Shown here: piece by piece, positions 23,376 through 31,893 of the stretch | Position numbering within the stretch: position 1 is the first letter of the stretch | Layout: every line of letters begins with the position of its first letter | Source of the DNA: Pontibacter populi | GTDB taxonomy: Bacteria; Bacteroidota; Bacteroidia; Cytophagales; Hymenobacteraceae | Direction of reading: 5' to 3' | DNA length: 64,000 nt | Assembly (NCBI RefSeq): GCF_019336435.1 | Contig: NZ_JAHWXQ010000003.1 | Span: 434,001 to 498,000, forward strand | Notes under the pieces: model-generated | Told to the model about the DNA's origin: nothing | What the model saw: the letters and a program-made list of their open reading frames with translations, nothing else | The model's database searches: none | Made by a program: the position numbers and the translations under genes

Positions 23376-26027
23376 ATGTGGTTTTGCAGGTCCGTAGACG
23401 AAGTACTCAAGGAGTTTAAGGTTGATCCGGCAACAGGGTTAACCTTAACGGAAGCGCAAACCAGGCTCGAAAAGTACGGCTCCAACAAACTGAAAGGCCA
23501 GAAGAAGAAAAGCGTGCTGCAGTTGTTTGTGCAGCAACTTAACGACTGGCTGATCTTCGTGCTTTTTGCGGCTGTGATCATCACCATTTTTATGGGCGAG
23601 TACATCGATGCGGTGATCATCCTGGTCGTTATTATTCTGAACGCGGTGCTTGGGGTGGTGCAGGAAGTGAAGGCAGGTAATGCCATAGAAGCCCTGCAGA
23701 AAATTGCAACGCCCAAAGCTCTTGTACGCCGCGACGGTATTGTTAAAGAGATCGATTCGGAAGAGGTGGTGCCCGGCGATATACTGGTACTGGAAACCGG
23801 CAGGTATATTGCCGCAGACCTGCGATTGATTGAAACGGTAAACCTGCAGGTAGAAGAATCTGCGCTGACCGGTGAATCGGTGCCAAGCAGTAAGCACGCA
23901 GAACAGGTATGCACGGATGAACAGACACCGCTCGGCGACAGGACCAATTCTGCTTTTATGTCTACGTTGGTTACTTATGGTCGTGGAGTGGGCGTTGCTG
24001 TGGGTACCGGCATGCAGACAGAAGTGGGCAAGATAGCAGACATTCTACAGACCGGAGAAGCTAAAACGCCGCTGGAAATAAGGCTGGATGAACTGGGCAA
24101 AACGATCGCCAAGCTGGCCATAGGTATCTGTGTGGTGATATTTGGTGTAGCCATGCTGCAGGGCCGCGACCTGGCTGAAATGTTCCTGCTCTCTGTATCA
24201 CTGGCGGTTGCATCCATTCCGGAAGGGCTTGCAGCTATAGTTGCCATTGTGCTTTCGATCGGGGTCACCAACATGTCGCGGCACAACGCCATTATCCGGC
24301 GCCTGCCTGCCGTCGAAACACTGGGCTCTGTCAACATCATCTGCTCCGATAAGACCGGCACGCTCACCCAGAATAAAATGACAGTGCAGAAATATTTTAC
24401 CCTGGCCGGTGAAGTAACGATAGACAAGGAGGACCAGGTTAACCCTACCGAAACCGGCCAGTTGCTGGCTAAAGCCATGATCCTCTGTTCTGATGCTACT
24501 TACCACAACGGGGAAGGAACCGGCGACCCAACCGAAATTGCTTTGCTTGTTTTAGGAGATGACCTGGGAATAGACCGCCATGAATTACATGAAAATAACA
24601 GTCGGGTAGGAGAGTTCGCCTTCGACTCCGACCGCAAACTGATGTCGACGCTGGTAGAGGAAGATGGCAACTATACTGTTTACACCAAAGGCGCTATTGA
24701 TAACCTGCTGAAGATAGCTACGCATGTACTGCACGAAGGACAGGTTATGCCTATGACGGAGGTTCATAAAAGCCAATTCCTGGATGCAACTGAAAGGATG
24801 TCGGATAAGGCACTGCGGACCCTGGGTATTGCCTATAAACCGGTAGCCGCTGTTGTGCCTGCCGAAGAGATGGAAAAGGACCTGGTTCTGATCGGACTAG
24901 TTGGCATGATCGATCCGCCCCGGCTGGAGGTAAAAACATCCGTAGAAAAAGCAAAAAAGGCCGGTATAACAGCTGTTATGATCACCGGCGACCATAAAAC
25001 CACTGCCTTTGCCATTGCGCACGAACTGGGAATTGCCGATACCATAGACCAGGCCATTACAGGGCAGGAACTGGAAGAACTCTCTAAGGAAGAACTGGAC
25101 AGACATGTGAACAATTACCGCGTGTTTGCACGTGTTTCGCCGGAGCATAAGGTACAGATCGTGCGCGCCCTGAAAGACCATGGCAATATCGTGTCGATGA
25201 CCGGTGATGGCGTGAATGATGCACCTTCGCTGAACACCGCTGACATTGGCGTGGCCATGGGTATAACGGGAACCGACGTGGCAAAAGGCGCCTCGGACAT
25301 GATCCTGACCGATGACAACTTTGCAACTATAGTTACGGCCATAGAACAGGGGCGCAACATCTACAACAACATCAAAAAAGCCGTTATTTTCCTGCTTACC
25401 TGTAACCTGGGCGAAGTGGTGGCCATGGTCGTTACCTTGCTGATAGGTTGGGAAGCGCCGCTTATTGCGACCCAGCTGCTCTGGATTAACCTGATGACAG
25501 ACTCGTTGCCGGCTGTGGCGCTGGGCATGGACCCCGGCGACCCCGATGTGATGAAGGAAAAGCCAAGAGACCCCAAGGAAAGTTTTTTTGCGGGTGGAGC
25601 CGGTGGCAGAGCTGTATTTGGCGGCATTCTGATCGGGGCGTTAACCATCTTTGCGTTCTGGTACGGTTACTATGAACATGGGTATAGTCCATTCGATAAA
25701 AACGTGCCTCTGGAAACATTACAGAATGCCCGCACCATGGCTTTCCTGACGTTGGTGGCCTGCCAACTGTATTATGCGCTGGCCATGCGCAGCCCGATCA
25801 AATCAATTTTCCAGGTGGGGGTTTTCTCTAACCTGTATTTAATAGCGTCCATTGCACTTGGGCTGATCCTGCAGTTGCTACTCGTCAGCATTCCCTTCAC
25901 ACAAAAGGCTTTCAGATTAAATATGCCCGACAGAAATGGCTGGATAACGGTAGTATTGCTGGGACTTGTGCCCCTGATCGTGAATGAACTATACAAACTG
26001 ATCTTACGGGCAAGGCAGAAGGGGTAA
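23376..26027 (+). CDS. Ca2+-translocating-type P-type ATPase (P2A)
   Basis: An 883-residue protein of usual length. In order: cation ATPase N-terminal domain (LTEAQTRLEKYGSNKL), M1-M2, actuator domain with LTGESVP, M4 with the ion-binding PEGLAA, phosphorylation motif DKTGTLT (Asp325), nucleotide domain with KGAIDNLL, hinge TGDGVNDAP, and a C-terminal set of helices beginning with NLMTDSLPAVALG. Pumps of this class export Ca2+ or Mn2+ from the cytoplasm and resemble PacL/SERCA. The gene has an AACTATAGTT copy inside it (25325). It stands alone. Confidence 0.95.
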   Translation: MWFCRSVDEVLKEFKVDPATGLTLTEAQTRLEKYGSNKLKGQKKKSVLQLFVQQLNDWLIFVLFAAVIITIFMGEYIDAVIILVVIILNAVLGVVQEVKAGNAIEALQKIATPKALVRRDGIVKEIDSEEVVPGDILVLETGRYIAADLRLIETVNLQVEESALTGESVPSSKHAEQVCTDEQTPLGDRTNSAFMSTLVTYGRGVGVAVGTGMQTEVGKIADILQTGEAKTPLEIRLDELGKTIAKLAIGICVVIFGVAMLQGRDLAEMFLLSVSLAVASIPEGLAAIVAIVLSIGVTNMSRHNAIIRRLPAVETLGSVNIICSDKTGTLTQNKMTVQKYFTLAGEVTIDKEDQVNPTETGQLLAKAMILCSDATYHNGEGTGDPTEIALLVLGDDLGIDRHELHENNSRVGEFAFDSDRKLMSTLVEEDGNYTVYTKGAIDNLLKIATHVLHEGQVMPMTEVHKSQFLDATERMSDKALRTLGIAYKPVAAVVPAEEMEKDLVLIGLVGMIDPPRLEVKTSVEKAKKAGITAVMITGDHKTTAFAIAHELGIADTIDQAITGQELEELSKEELDRHVNNYRVFARVSPEHKVQIVRALKDHGNIVSMTGDGVNDAPSLNTADIGVAMGITGTDVAKGASDMILTDDNFATIVTAIEQGRNIYNNIKKAVIFLLTCNLGEVVAMVVTLLIGWEAPLIATQLLWINLMTDSLPAVALGMDPGDPDVMKEKPRDPKESFFAGGAGGRAVFGGILIGALTIFAFWYGYYEHGYSPFDKNVPLETLQNARTMAFLTLVACQLYYALAMRSPIKSIFQVGVFSNLYLIASIALGLILQLLLVSIPFTQKAFRLNMPDRNGWITVVLLGLVPLIVNELYKLILRARQKG

Positions 26028-26221
26028 CGGAAACAGGGTTGACTATAATTACGCTTTCTTTTAAATGGGAGAGTAGCCAGAATGGTGCGCTTGTAGTTTG
26101 TTAGGGAAATAAACAATAGCGGGGTTTGGACGTTTAGTTAAGAGCTGGGCTGCTTCTTCATGCATTTGAAAAAGAACAGTCCCAGAACCAATCTGATCTA
26201 TAGAAAACTAACTTAACGCGT

Positions 26222-26608
26222 ATGGCAACCGGAACATCAATAGATAACCTGCTTAATACAAAACAGAAGAAGCTGTCTTTTTTCCAGAACCTGATACTGG
26301 TGGCAACCGCCGACGGATTTGTAGACAGTCTGGAAAGTGATTTCCTGGTGATGATCGGCGACCAGCTGGGCTTGACCGAGGAAGATACCAGTCCGATTGC
26401 AGATAACCTGCCTACACTCTCATTTATAGTTCCGGAAGAAGGGATGCAGAAAACAGTAGAACTACAGACACTGGTAATGATGGTGCTGCAGGATGGCAAA
26501 GTTGAAGACAAAGAGTACCAGCTGTGCCTGGATTATACCCGCCGCATTGGCTACAGCAAGGACATGCTCGATGGCCTGATCTCAGATCTCAGTAAAAACC
26601 CTGCGTAA
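26222..26608 (+). CDS. TerB-like protein
   Basis: A 128-residue soluble protein. LSFFQNLILVATADGFVDSL and the later VMMVLQDGKVEDKEYQLCLD are the two metal-binding-like loops of the TerB/DjlA-N fold (A-DG-- in both halves). The family is linked to tellurite and stress response, but isolated members have no defined role. It probably belongs to the miscellaneous cytoplasmic TerB-like proteins common in Bacteroidota. It ends 26 bp before the convergent exonuclease gene. Confidence 0.75.
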   Translation: MATGTSIDNLLNTKQKKLSFFQNLILVATADGFVDSLESDFLVMIGDQLGLTEEDTSPIADNLPTLSFIVPEEGMQKTVELQTLVMMVLQDGKVEDKEYQLCLDYTRRIGYSKDMLDGLISDLSKNPA

Positions 26609-26633
26609 TTTATAGTGGCGCTATAGTTTGTCC

Positions 26634-27191
26634 TTAGCGTAGGTGGGTTATCGGGCTCAGCATTTTTTCAGGGAACTCTGTTTCGTGCCTGGTGCCGGTG
26701 TGGTCCAGGGCTTTTAAGGTTAGTGCTGCACAGGCATGTGCATCCGAAGCGGCCCTGTGGTGCAGAAAATGAATGCGGTGCATGTTGCAGAGCGTTTTCA
26801 GGTCGTAAGCGGTGAGGCCTTTCCAGATGCTGCGCGAGAACTTAAGGCTGCAGGCAAAACGCGCCTGAGGTAGCGGCAGGTTATAAGTGGCCAGGGTTTT
26901 GCGCAGTACACTGAAGTCGAAGCTGGCATTGTGGGCGATCAGTAACTGCCCTTCCATATAGGGTTTTATATCCGGCCATAGTTGCGCAAAGGTAGGCTGG
27001 TTTGCTACATCAGCAGGACGGATGCCGTGCACGGCAATATTAAAATGGTTGAAATTCGGGTAATAATGCGGTTTTATCAGCCACGATTTTGTTTCCACAA
27101 TTTGCCGGTCCCGAACTATAGTTAACCCTATCTCGCAGGGGCTGTCGCGTTGCGGTGTGGCAGTTTCAAAATCCAGGGTAACAAAATCCAT
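26634..27191 (-). CDS. DnaQ-type 3'-5' exonuclease (DEDDh)
   Basis: The ATG at 27191 (MDFVTLDFETATPQRD) gives 185 residues; a TTG three codons upstream is less likely. Motif I is FVTLDFET (Asp and Glu), motif II is LIAHNASFDFSVL, and motif III is HHRAASDAHACA with the catalytic His and Asp. These are the DEDDh residues of the DNA polymerase III epsilon-like exonucleases. The enzyme trims DNA or RNA 3' ends. It is a stand-alone exonuclease rather than the proofreading subunit, judging from length and context. Two AACTATAGTT palindromes lie just upstream (27231 and 27262) and one overlaps its N-terminal coding part (27114). Confidence 0.92.
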   Translation of the reverse strand: MDFVTLDFETATPQRDSPCEIGLTIVRDRQIVETKSWLIKPHYYPNFNHFNIAVHGIRPADVANQPTFAQLWPDIKPYMEGQLLIAHNASFDFSVLRKTLATYNLPLPQARFACSLKFSRSIWKGLTAYDLKTLCNMHRIHFLHHRAASDAHACAALTLKALDHTGTRHETEFPEKMLSPITHLR

Positions 27192-27404
27192 AGGTAACAA
27201 TTCAGGCTAAACTGCTGCAAAGATAACCTAAACTATAGTTTTACCAGCCATTTTATAGTTGAACTATAGTTTGTCTGCTGATATGGCAGTTGTGTAACTA
27301 TGGCTATACCTGAACGATAGGTGCCATCTGAAGGGGGAGATACAGCAGCTTTTTTGTGCCTGTTCCGTACCTGCTACTATACATCCATCTAACCTTATGC
27401 CTCT

Positions 27405-27917
27405 ATGACATTCTACTCAACAAGTAAGGAACACCTGTTATTTGACGCTGCCCGAAACGGGGATGTGGCGTACCTGAAACAGTGCATAGCCGACGGCGAA
27501 GACCTGAGTATTACCAATGGCAGGGGCTTTACACCTTTGATCATAGCCAGCTATGATGAGCAACTGGAAGCCACGCGTTTGCTCTTAGATGCCGGCGCCG
27601 ACCCTAACGCGCAGGATAGCGGTGGTAACACAGCATTAATGGGTGTGAGTTTTAAAGGCTATCCCGAGATTGCTCAGCTATTGATAGCGCACGGTGCAGA
27701 CCTGAACCTGCAGAATGGCAATGGCGGCACAGCCCTGATGTTTGCGACACTGTTCGGCCGTAATGCGCTGGTTAAGTTGTTGGTAGAAGCCGGAGCAGAT
27801 AAAACCATACGGGATATTCGCGGACTAACGGCCCTTGACCTGGCTTACCAGCAGGGGAACGAAGAAGCGATACCGTTGCTGCAGGAAAATGCAGCTGTTA
27901 ATGAAGAAGAAACTTAA
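27405..27917 (+). CDS. Ankyrin repeat protein
   Basis: A 170-residue protein made almost entirely of four to five ankyrin repeats: LFDAARNGDVAYLKQCIADG, GFTPLIIASYDEQLEATRLL, GNTALMGVSFKGYPEIAQLL, GGTALMFATLFGRNALVKLL and GLTALDLAYQQGNEEAIPLL. Each is about 33 residues and has the usual G-TPL-A signature. The protein has no signal peptide, so it acts in the cytoplasm, probably as a protein-binding module. Its stop codon overlaps the start of the 48-residue membrane protein gene. Confidence 0.93.
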   Translation: MTFYSTSKEHLLFDAARNGDVAYLKQCIADGEDLSITNGRGFTPLIIASYDEQLEATRLLLDAGADPNAQDSGGNTALMGVSFKGYPEIAQLLIAHGADLNLQNGNGGTALMFATLFGRNALVKLLVEAGADKTIRDIRGLTALDLAYQQGNEEAIPLLQENAAVNEEET

Positions 27918-28047
27918 ATTTATAGTTGTAGTTATGGAAGTTATGTTGCCTTTATTTTTGATTCTGGGTGCCCTGATCTATTTGCTTTATAAACTGAACG
28001 GCGGCAATAAACCTCCTAAGAGCTTCTACGATCATTACTGGCTGTAA
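27901..28047 (+). CDS. 48-residue single-pass membrane protein overlapping the ankyrin gene
   Basis: The ATG at 27901 (MKKKLKFIVVVMEVMLPLFL) gives 48 residues: a basic N-terminus, one hydrophobic helix (about 7-31) and a short tail, PPKSFYDHYWL. It overlaps the ankyrin stop by 17 bp in another frame, as expected for translational coupling. The composition looks like a real small membrane protein. A link with the ankyrin protein, such as an anchor, is possible but unproven. Confidence 0.55.
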   Translation: MKKKLKFIVVVMEVMLPLFLILGALIYLLYKLNGGNKPPKSFYDHYWL

Positions 28048-28111
28048 AGACCGCCACCGCTGCACCAGAACTATAAACTATAGTTCCGGCTATAAATCAA
28101 ACGATAAGCTG

Positions 28112-28474
28112 TTAATTGTTCAGTACAATCAGGTCAGCAGAAGCGCGGTTTAACGCAATCGGGATGTTATTAATCACCGCTGTACGAATCAGTGTCTGTA
28201 TATCGTGTTCGTGGCCGTGAGGTGTTTCTACATCGATAAAAAAGATGACCTTGTGTATCTCACCCTGCAGAATTCGGGCAGCCAGCAGAATATCGCCTCC
28301 GCTCGGGCCATGGCCAAAGGGCTCAATGTTCAGGTCCAGCAGGTCGTTTATCAGTTTGGCCGTATTTGTTGTCCCGATCAGGCTGTAACCCCGCAGCGAT
28401 TCCTGGTTTTCTTTTACCCAGTTCAACAGATCGGTTTTGCGATTATTATGGGCGATCAGTGCTATCGTTTTCAT
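28112..28474 (-). CDS. mgsA: Methylglyoxal synthase
   Basis: A 120-residue protein with MKTIALIAHNNRKTDLLNWV at the start, SLIGTTNTAKLI, then FGHGPSGGDILLA, which contains the catalytic Asp, and IFFIDVETPHGHEHDIQTLI. It converts dihydroxyacetone phosphate to methylglyoxal plus phosphate, a bypass of lower glycolysis used under phosphate limitation or sugar-phosphate stress. The enzyme is cytoplasmic and forms a hexamer in E. coli. The family length is about 120-150 residues. No operon partner is visible. Confidence 0.95.
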   Translation of the reverse strand: MKTIALIAHNNRKTDLLNWVKENQESLRGYSLIGTTNTAKLINDLLDLNIEPFGHGPSGGDILLAARILQGEIHKVIFFIDVETPHGHEHDIQTLIRTAVINNIPIALNRASADLIVLNN

Positions 28475-28663
28475 TCTGTGTTATTTATGTAAAGTTGAAG
28501 GCTGCTCTTGCTAAAGCATGGCTAAGTATAGGTGATGTACTGCAGAAAAGAAAATGAACCTTGAACTAAATCTTACTTTTTACCCGGGTGCTAACTTTTT
28601 AAGATTGCGTAACAGCAGCTGCGTGTATCTCGTATTGCCGAACGCAATAGCATACTTAAATTT

Positions 28664-29209
28664 ATGATTTCATATATATTTCAGGATTGGGAAACGAACA
28701 AAGGGAACCTGAAGGGAAGATTGGTAATGGTTCTTTTCCGGTTAGCCCGCCCCGCTTCCATCAACAAATTTTTCAGGATTCTCTGGTTGCCTTACCTTAT
28801 ATTTTACAAGCTGCTCGTGGAGTGGTTTATGTGCATTGAGTTACCGCACTGGACAAAAGTAGGGAAGGGGCTTTACCTTGGCCACGGGCACGCGCTGGTG
28901 GTAAACGGCTGCAGCATTATCGGCGAAAACTGCTTTATCAGGCACTCTACTACGCTCGGTAACATCCGGCTGGATGATGGTTCTTACACCGGTTCACCTA
29001 TACTCGGCAATAATGTGGAGTTGGGTAGTAATGTGTGCATCATCGGCGAAGTGCGGATCGGGAATAATGTAAAGATCGGCGCCGGCTCTGTGGTGGTGAA
29101 AGACATCCCGGACAACAGCGTGGCAGTCGGTAATCCGGCCCGCGTTATTAAAACTCTTACGCCCGTAGCAACTCCGGCCATCAAGTACGAACCCGAAGTA
29201 GTGGTGTAA
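28664..29209 (+). CDS. Hexapeptide-repeat acyltransferase (serine acetyltransferase-like)
   Basis: A 181-residue protein. The N-terminal 70 residues form a helical region with a hydrophobic stretch (FRILWLPYLIFYKLLVEWFM). A left-handed beta-helix follows: GLYLGHGHALVVNGCSIIGE, the catalytic-type HSTTLGN, SPILGNNVELGSNVCIIGEV, GNNVKIGAGSVVVKDIPDNS and VGNPARVI. The arrangement is that of the serine O-acetyltransferase (LbH_SAT) group, but such enzymes also acetylate sugars in polysaccharide synthesis. The absence of an associated cys gene makes the substrate uncertain. A strong terminator follows. Confidence 0.88.
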   Translation: MISYIFQDWETNKGNLKGRLVMVLFRLARPASINKFFRILWLPYLIFYKLLVEWFMCIELPHWTKVGKGLYLGHGHALVVNGCSIIGENCFIRHSTTLGNIRLDDGSYTGSPILGNNVELGSNVCIIGEVRIGNNVKIGAGSVVVKDIPDNSVAVGNPARVIKTLTPVATPAIKYEPEVVV

Positions 29210-29231
29210 ACCCTATAAGCTTTAACCAAAT

Positions 29232-29266
29232 CAAAGCCGCTCTTTTACTGGAGCGGCTTTTTTTAT
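29232..29266 (+). terminator. Rho-independent terminator
   Basis: AAAGCCGCTC paired with GAGCGGCTTT, followed by a T run, 22 bp after the acyltransferase stop. Confidence 0.93.
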
Positions 29267-29483
29267 TTCCTATTATCCCTATAGTTTGCAGGTGGGTTAT
29301 CATTTTTATTACGGATGCCCTTCTAGCCTGTCTGCGCTATTGCCTTATCTATTCCTGACTCCGGGAATGCTTTTCTGTAGTGTTTGAAATCGAACTTTCT
29401 TAAATTTGATTTTGTAGCAGAGGAAGTATTTTAAAAAGGCGGTCTTTTGGCTTGTCCGGTAAACTTGAGTTTGGAGAGAAGGA

Positions 29484-30371
29484 ATGGTTACAGACTTTAC
29501 ATTTTTACGCAGGTGTTTATTTCAGAATACAGCAAAGTTTATAGTGCTACTTACATCTCCGCTTTTGCTGAGTTGCGAAAAAGAGGAAACATCAGCCACA
29601 ATACCTTTTTTGGAGACGGAGCCTGTCAGTAAACTGGTAGTTCCGGCCATAACCGAAGCCTCGGGCATAGCAGACAGTAAAACAAATCCAGGTTATTTAT
29701 GGGTGCACGAAGATGGCGGAAATCCATCGCAACTGCATCTACTGCAACATAATGGCGAATCGGCTACCTCTGTAGCTATAGTTGGTGCCGTAAACCGCGA
29801 CTGGGAAGATATGGCGCTTTCGGGCAAGGATATTTACCTGGCCGACATTGGAGACAATAACCAGGTATACGCCAACTATACGATCTATAAATTCCCGGAG
29901 CCGGCGGCAGGAGCCACGAAGGTTACCAGCTTCGAAACAATAAAATTCCGCTACGCCGATGGTTCTCACGATGCAGAAGCCATGCTGATAGACCCCGGAA
30001 GCAAAGCCATTTACCTGATCACCAAAAGAGAAAATCCATCGCGCATCTATAAAATAGCTGACCCTAAAACGACAGGTGTAAATACTGCTGAACTGGTGGG
30101 TGCTTTGAGCTATAGCGGGGTTGTAAGCGCAGCAATTTCTGCCGATGGGAAAGGAATTATAGTTAAAACGTATTCCGGTTTGTGGCATTACACCCGCACT
30201 GGCTCTGAGACTATAGAGCAGGCACTTCAGAAGAATGCGCTTGCATTGCCTTACGTTTTGGAGCCGCAGGGCGAAGCCGTTACGTTTTCGGATAAAAACA
30301 AAGGCTACTTTACGTTAAGCGAAAAAAGCTTCAAAAACACCCTCAACCTGAACTACTATAAAATGAAGTGA
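29484..30371 (+). CDS. Lipoprotein with beta-propeller-like repeats, function unknown
   Basis: A 295-residue protein. The signal ends in the lipobox LLLSC (Cys31) and is followed by EKEETSAT. The mature part has strand-rich segments such as TEASGIADSKTNPGYLWVHE, RDWEDMALSGKDIYLADIGD, DAEAMLIDPGSKAIYLITKR and YSGVVSAAISADGKGIIVKT. Their spacing suggests a beta-propeller. Similar phrases occur in uncharacterised bacterial secreted proteins related to the esterase-like phytase/propeller group. No active site is obvious. Confidence 0.75.
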   Translation: MVTDFTFLRRCLFQNTAKFIVLLTSPLLLSCEKEETSATIPFLETEPVSKLVVPAITEASGIADSKTNPGYLWVHEDGGNPSQLHLLQHNGESATSVAIVGAVNRDWEDMALSGKDIYLADIGDNNQVYANYTIYKFPEPAAGATKVTSFETIKFRYADGSHDAEAMLIDPGSKAIYLITKRENPSRIYKIADPKTTGVNTAELVGALSYSGVVSAAISADGKGIIVKTYSGLWHYTRTGSETIEQALQKNALALPYVLEPQGEAVTFSDKNKGYFTLSEKSFKNTLNLNYYKMK

Positions 30372-30396
30372 TCCGGAGTAGCGTGATTAGAAAGAG

Positions 30397-30436
30397 AAAG
30401 GGCCGTCTTACAACTTGTAAGACGGCCCTTTTTTAT
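30397..30436 (+). terminator. Rho-independent terminator
   Basis: AAAGGGCCGTCTTACAA paired with TTGTAAGACGGCCCTTT, followed by a T run. It serves the propeller-like lipoprotein gene, so the next hairpin at 30487 is not needed for that gene. Confidence 0.95.
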
Positions 30437-30481
30437 AGTCTGGTTTGTTTCAGAGGTGTAATTCCTGTGTTAAGGTAGGCA

Positions 30482-30578
30482 CAAAAAAAGAAAGGCTTCC
30501 CGTCTGGAAGCCTTTCTTAATGATAAGTTTATAAAAACTTTTCAACTTTTAGCCATGTTCTTTTACGGGCCTGGTTTA
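30482..30578 (-). ncRNA. Candidate small structured RNA, copy A
   Basis: On the minus strand a conserved element ATGGCTAAAAGTTGAAAAGT (from 30555) leads into an AAGTTT-AAACTT hairpin, then a strong terminator GGCTTCCAGACGGGAAGCC with a TTTCTTTTTTT tail. Copy B at 33622-33721 shares these parts. The terminator stem differs by paired changes between copies (three pairs) while the loop AGACG is kept, which is good evidence for RNA selection. TAACCTTG (30588-30581) lies where a -7 box is expected, with TTTAAG about 17 nt upstream of it. The RNA would be about 90-95 nt. The exact 5' end is an estimate. I know no named family that matches. Confidence 0.7.
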
Positions 30579-30783
30579 GGCAAGGTTACATATTTGTCAA
30601 AAAAACTTAAATTATTTTTGAAAGCGGCCTTTTCCCAATTTTCGTACTAAACTAAGGCCTGAAAAAGCTGGGAAAGCAGCTTTGTTGCTGAAACTATAGT
30701 TGTGATTCTACAAGTGCGCCGGAAAGCAACTTAAACCCAAAAGTAGGATCGCACATTTGCCACTCCTAATTTGTTAAACTGGT

Positions 30784-31551
30784 ATGGAATATTTTGTTGA
30801 AAAGGACTCAGTGGTGCGGCAGATCTGGGGCAAAGGCGATACGATACTTTTTATATTTGCCGGTGCCTCTGCCGAGTTTGCGCTCAACAAAGCAGTTGAC
30901 TGGCTTTATTTTACCGGCCGCCTTCCCGCAGATCCGTTGGGCAGGCTTTTCTCCACTGTAGAGTATGCCCGTAAAATTGTCTTTTCAGAAAAGCAGGCAG
31001 CCTGGCGTGCCATTGATGCCATGGCTACCATACATGCAGCCGTAGAGGCAAAGCGTGGCAGCAGCATTCCCGACTGGGCGTACCGCGATGTACTTTTCAT
31101 GCTGATCGATTATTCCATCCGCTCTTTTGAAGTGCTTGAACGCAAACTGGCAGTAACAGAGAAAGAAGAAGTATTTGAAGTGTTTTACCGGGTTGGTTAC
31201 CGAATGGGCGTAAAAGGCCTGCCCGACAACTATAAAGACTGGGTAATTATGCGGGAGGACCATCTGCAAAACAACCTGCAAAAGAGTCACTTCACTGCTG
31301 ACCTGTTCAGCCAGTACCGCAAACATTTGGGTGTTGTCCGGTACCGTATTTTACTGGAAGCGCAGACACTTATTGTTCCGGAAAAGGTGCGTACCCTACT
31401 TGGGTTCAGGAAAACATCGTTGCTTAAGCCTGTACTTGGCGTATACAAGCTGAGCCGGTTTGTTAATGCCGATAAATTGCTGAAAGAGTTGATTATGCCT
31501 GCCGCTTACAAGTCGGAAATCAAAGCGTTGGACAGCGTAACATCCTCCTGA
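30784..31551 (+). CDS. MpaB-like oxygenase (DUF2236)
   Basis: A 255-residue protein. It starts EYFVEKDSVVRQIWGKGDTI and then LFIFAGASAEFALNKAVDWL. A central DYSIRSFEVLERKLAVTEKE and a C-terminal AQTLIVPEKVRTLLGFRK fit the MpaB family, formerly DUF2236, which includes heme-dependent oxygenases related to latex-clearing protein. The substrate cannot be told. The gene stands alone, with an AACTATAGTT palindrome about 80 bp upstream. Small RNA copy A lies 200 bp upstream on the other strand. Confidence 0.8.
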   Translation: MEYFVEKDSVVRQIWGKGDTILFIFAGASAEFALNKAVDWLYFTGRLPADPLGRLFSTVEYARKIVFSEKQAAWRAIDAMATIHAAVEAKRGSSIPDWAYRDVLFMLIDYSIRSFEVLERKLAVTEKEEVFEVFYRVGYRMGVKGLPDNYKDWVIMREDHLQNNLQKSHFTADLFSQYRKHLGVVRYRILLEAQTLIVPEKVRTLLGFRKTSLLKPVLGVYKLSRFVNADKLLKELIMPAAYKSEIKALDSVTSS

Positions 31552-31656
31552 CTATAGTTTACATCAATAATTGAATTTGCCTCTGCTATGGTTCTTCTTC
31601 CGCTTTTCCCGCGTTTTCAGTTCAGCAAAACCTTCCGGAAGGAGGCCCTGAAGCTT

Positions 31657-31773
31657 ATGCCCACTTATAAACAGCCCCATACCACTTCCTCTAAAACTGG
31701 CGAACAAGCAGACTATAGCAGCCCGGTTTGCTACGCAAATTTGCCCGGATTAAGAGAGGGATTTGAAAGCTGA
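31657..31773 (+). CDS. Possible 38-residue peptide
   Basis: From the ATG at 31657 (MPTYKQPHTTSSKTGEQADY) the frame ends SSPVCYANLPGLREGFES. A purine-rich AAGGAGG lies about 17 bp upstream. It could be real, since the composition is not random-looking, but nothing recognised supports it. Outside it, the 341-bp spacer 31552-31893 shows no further gene. Confidence 0.3.
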   Translation: MPTYKQPHTTSSKTGEQADYSSPVCYANLPGLREGFES

Positions 31774-31893
31774 AATAACTATAACTATCAAATATTCAGG
31801 CTACTATATTTAATTTATTTCTTGTTTTTTCTTAGTTGCATGCAACCCATTAATGGTGTCGGGTATCTTATAGGCATAAACTAAATTAAAACT

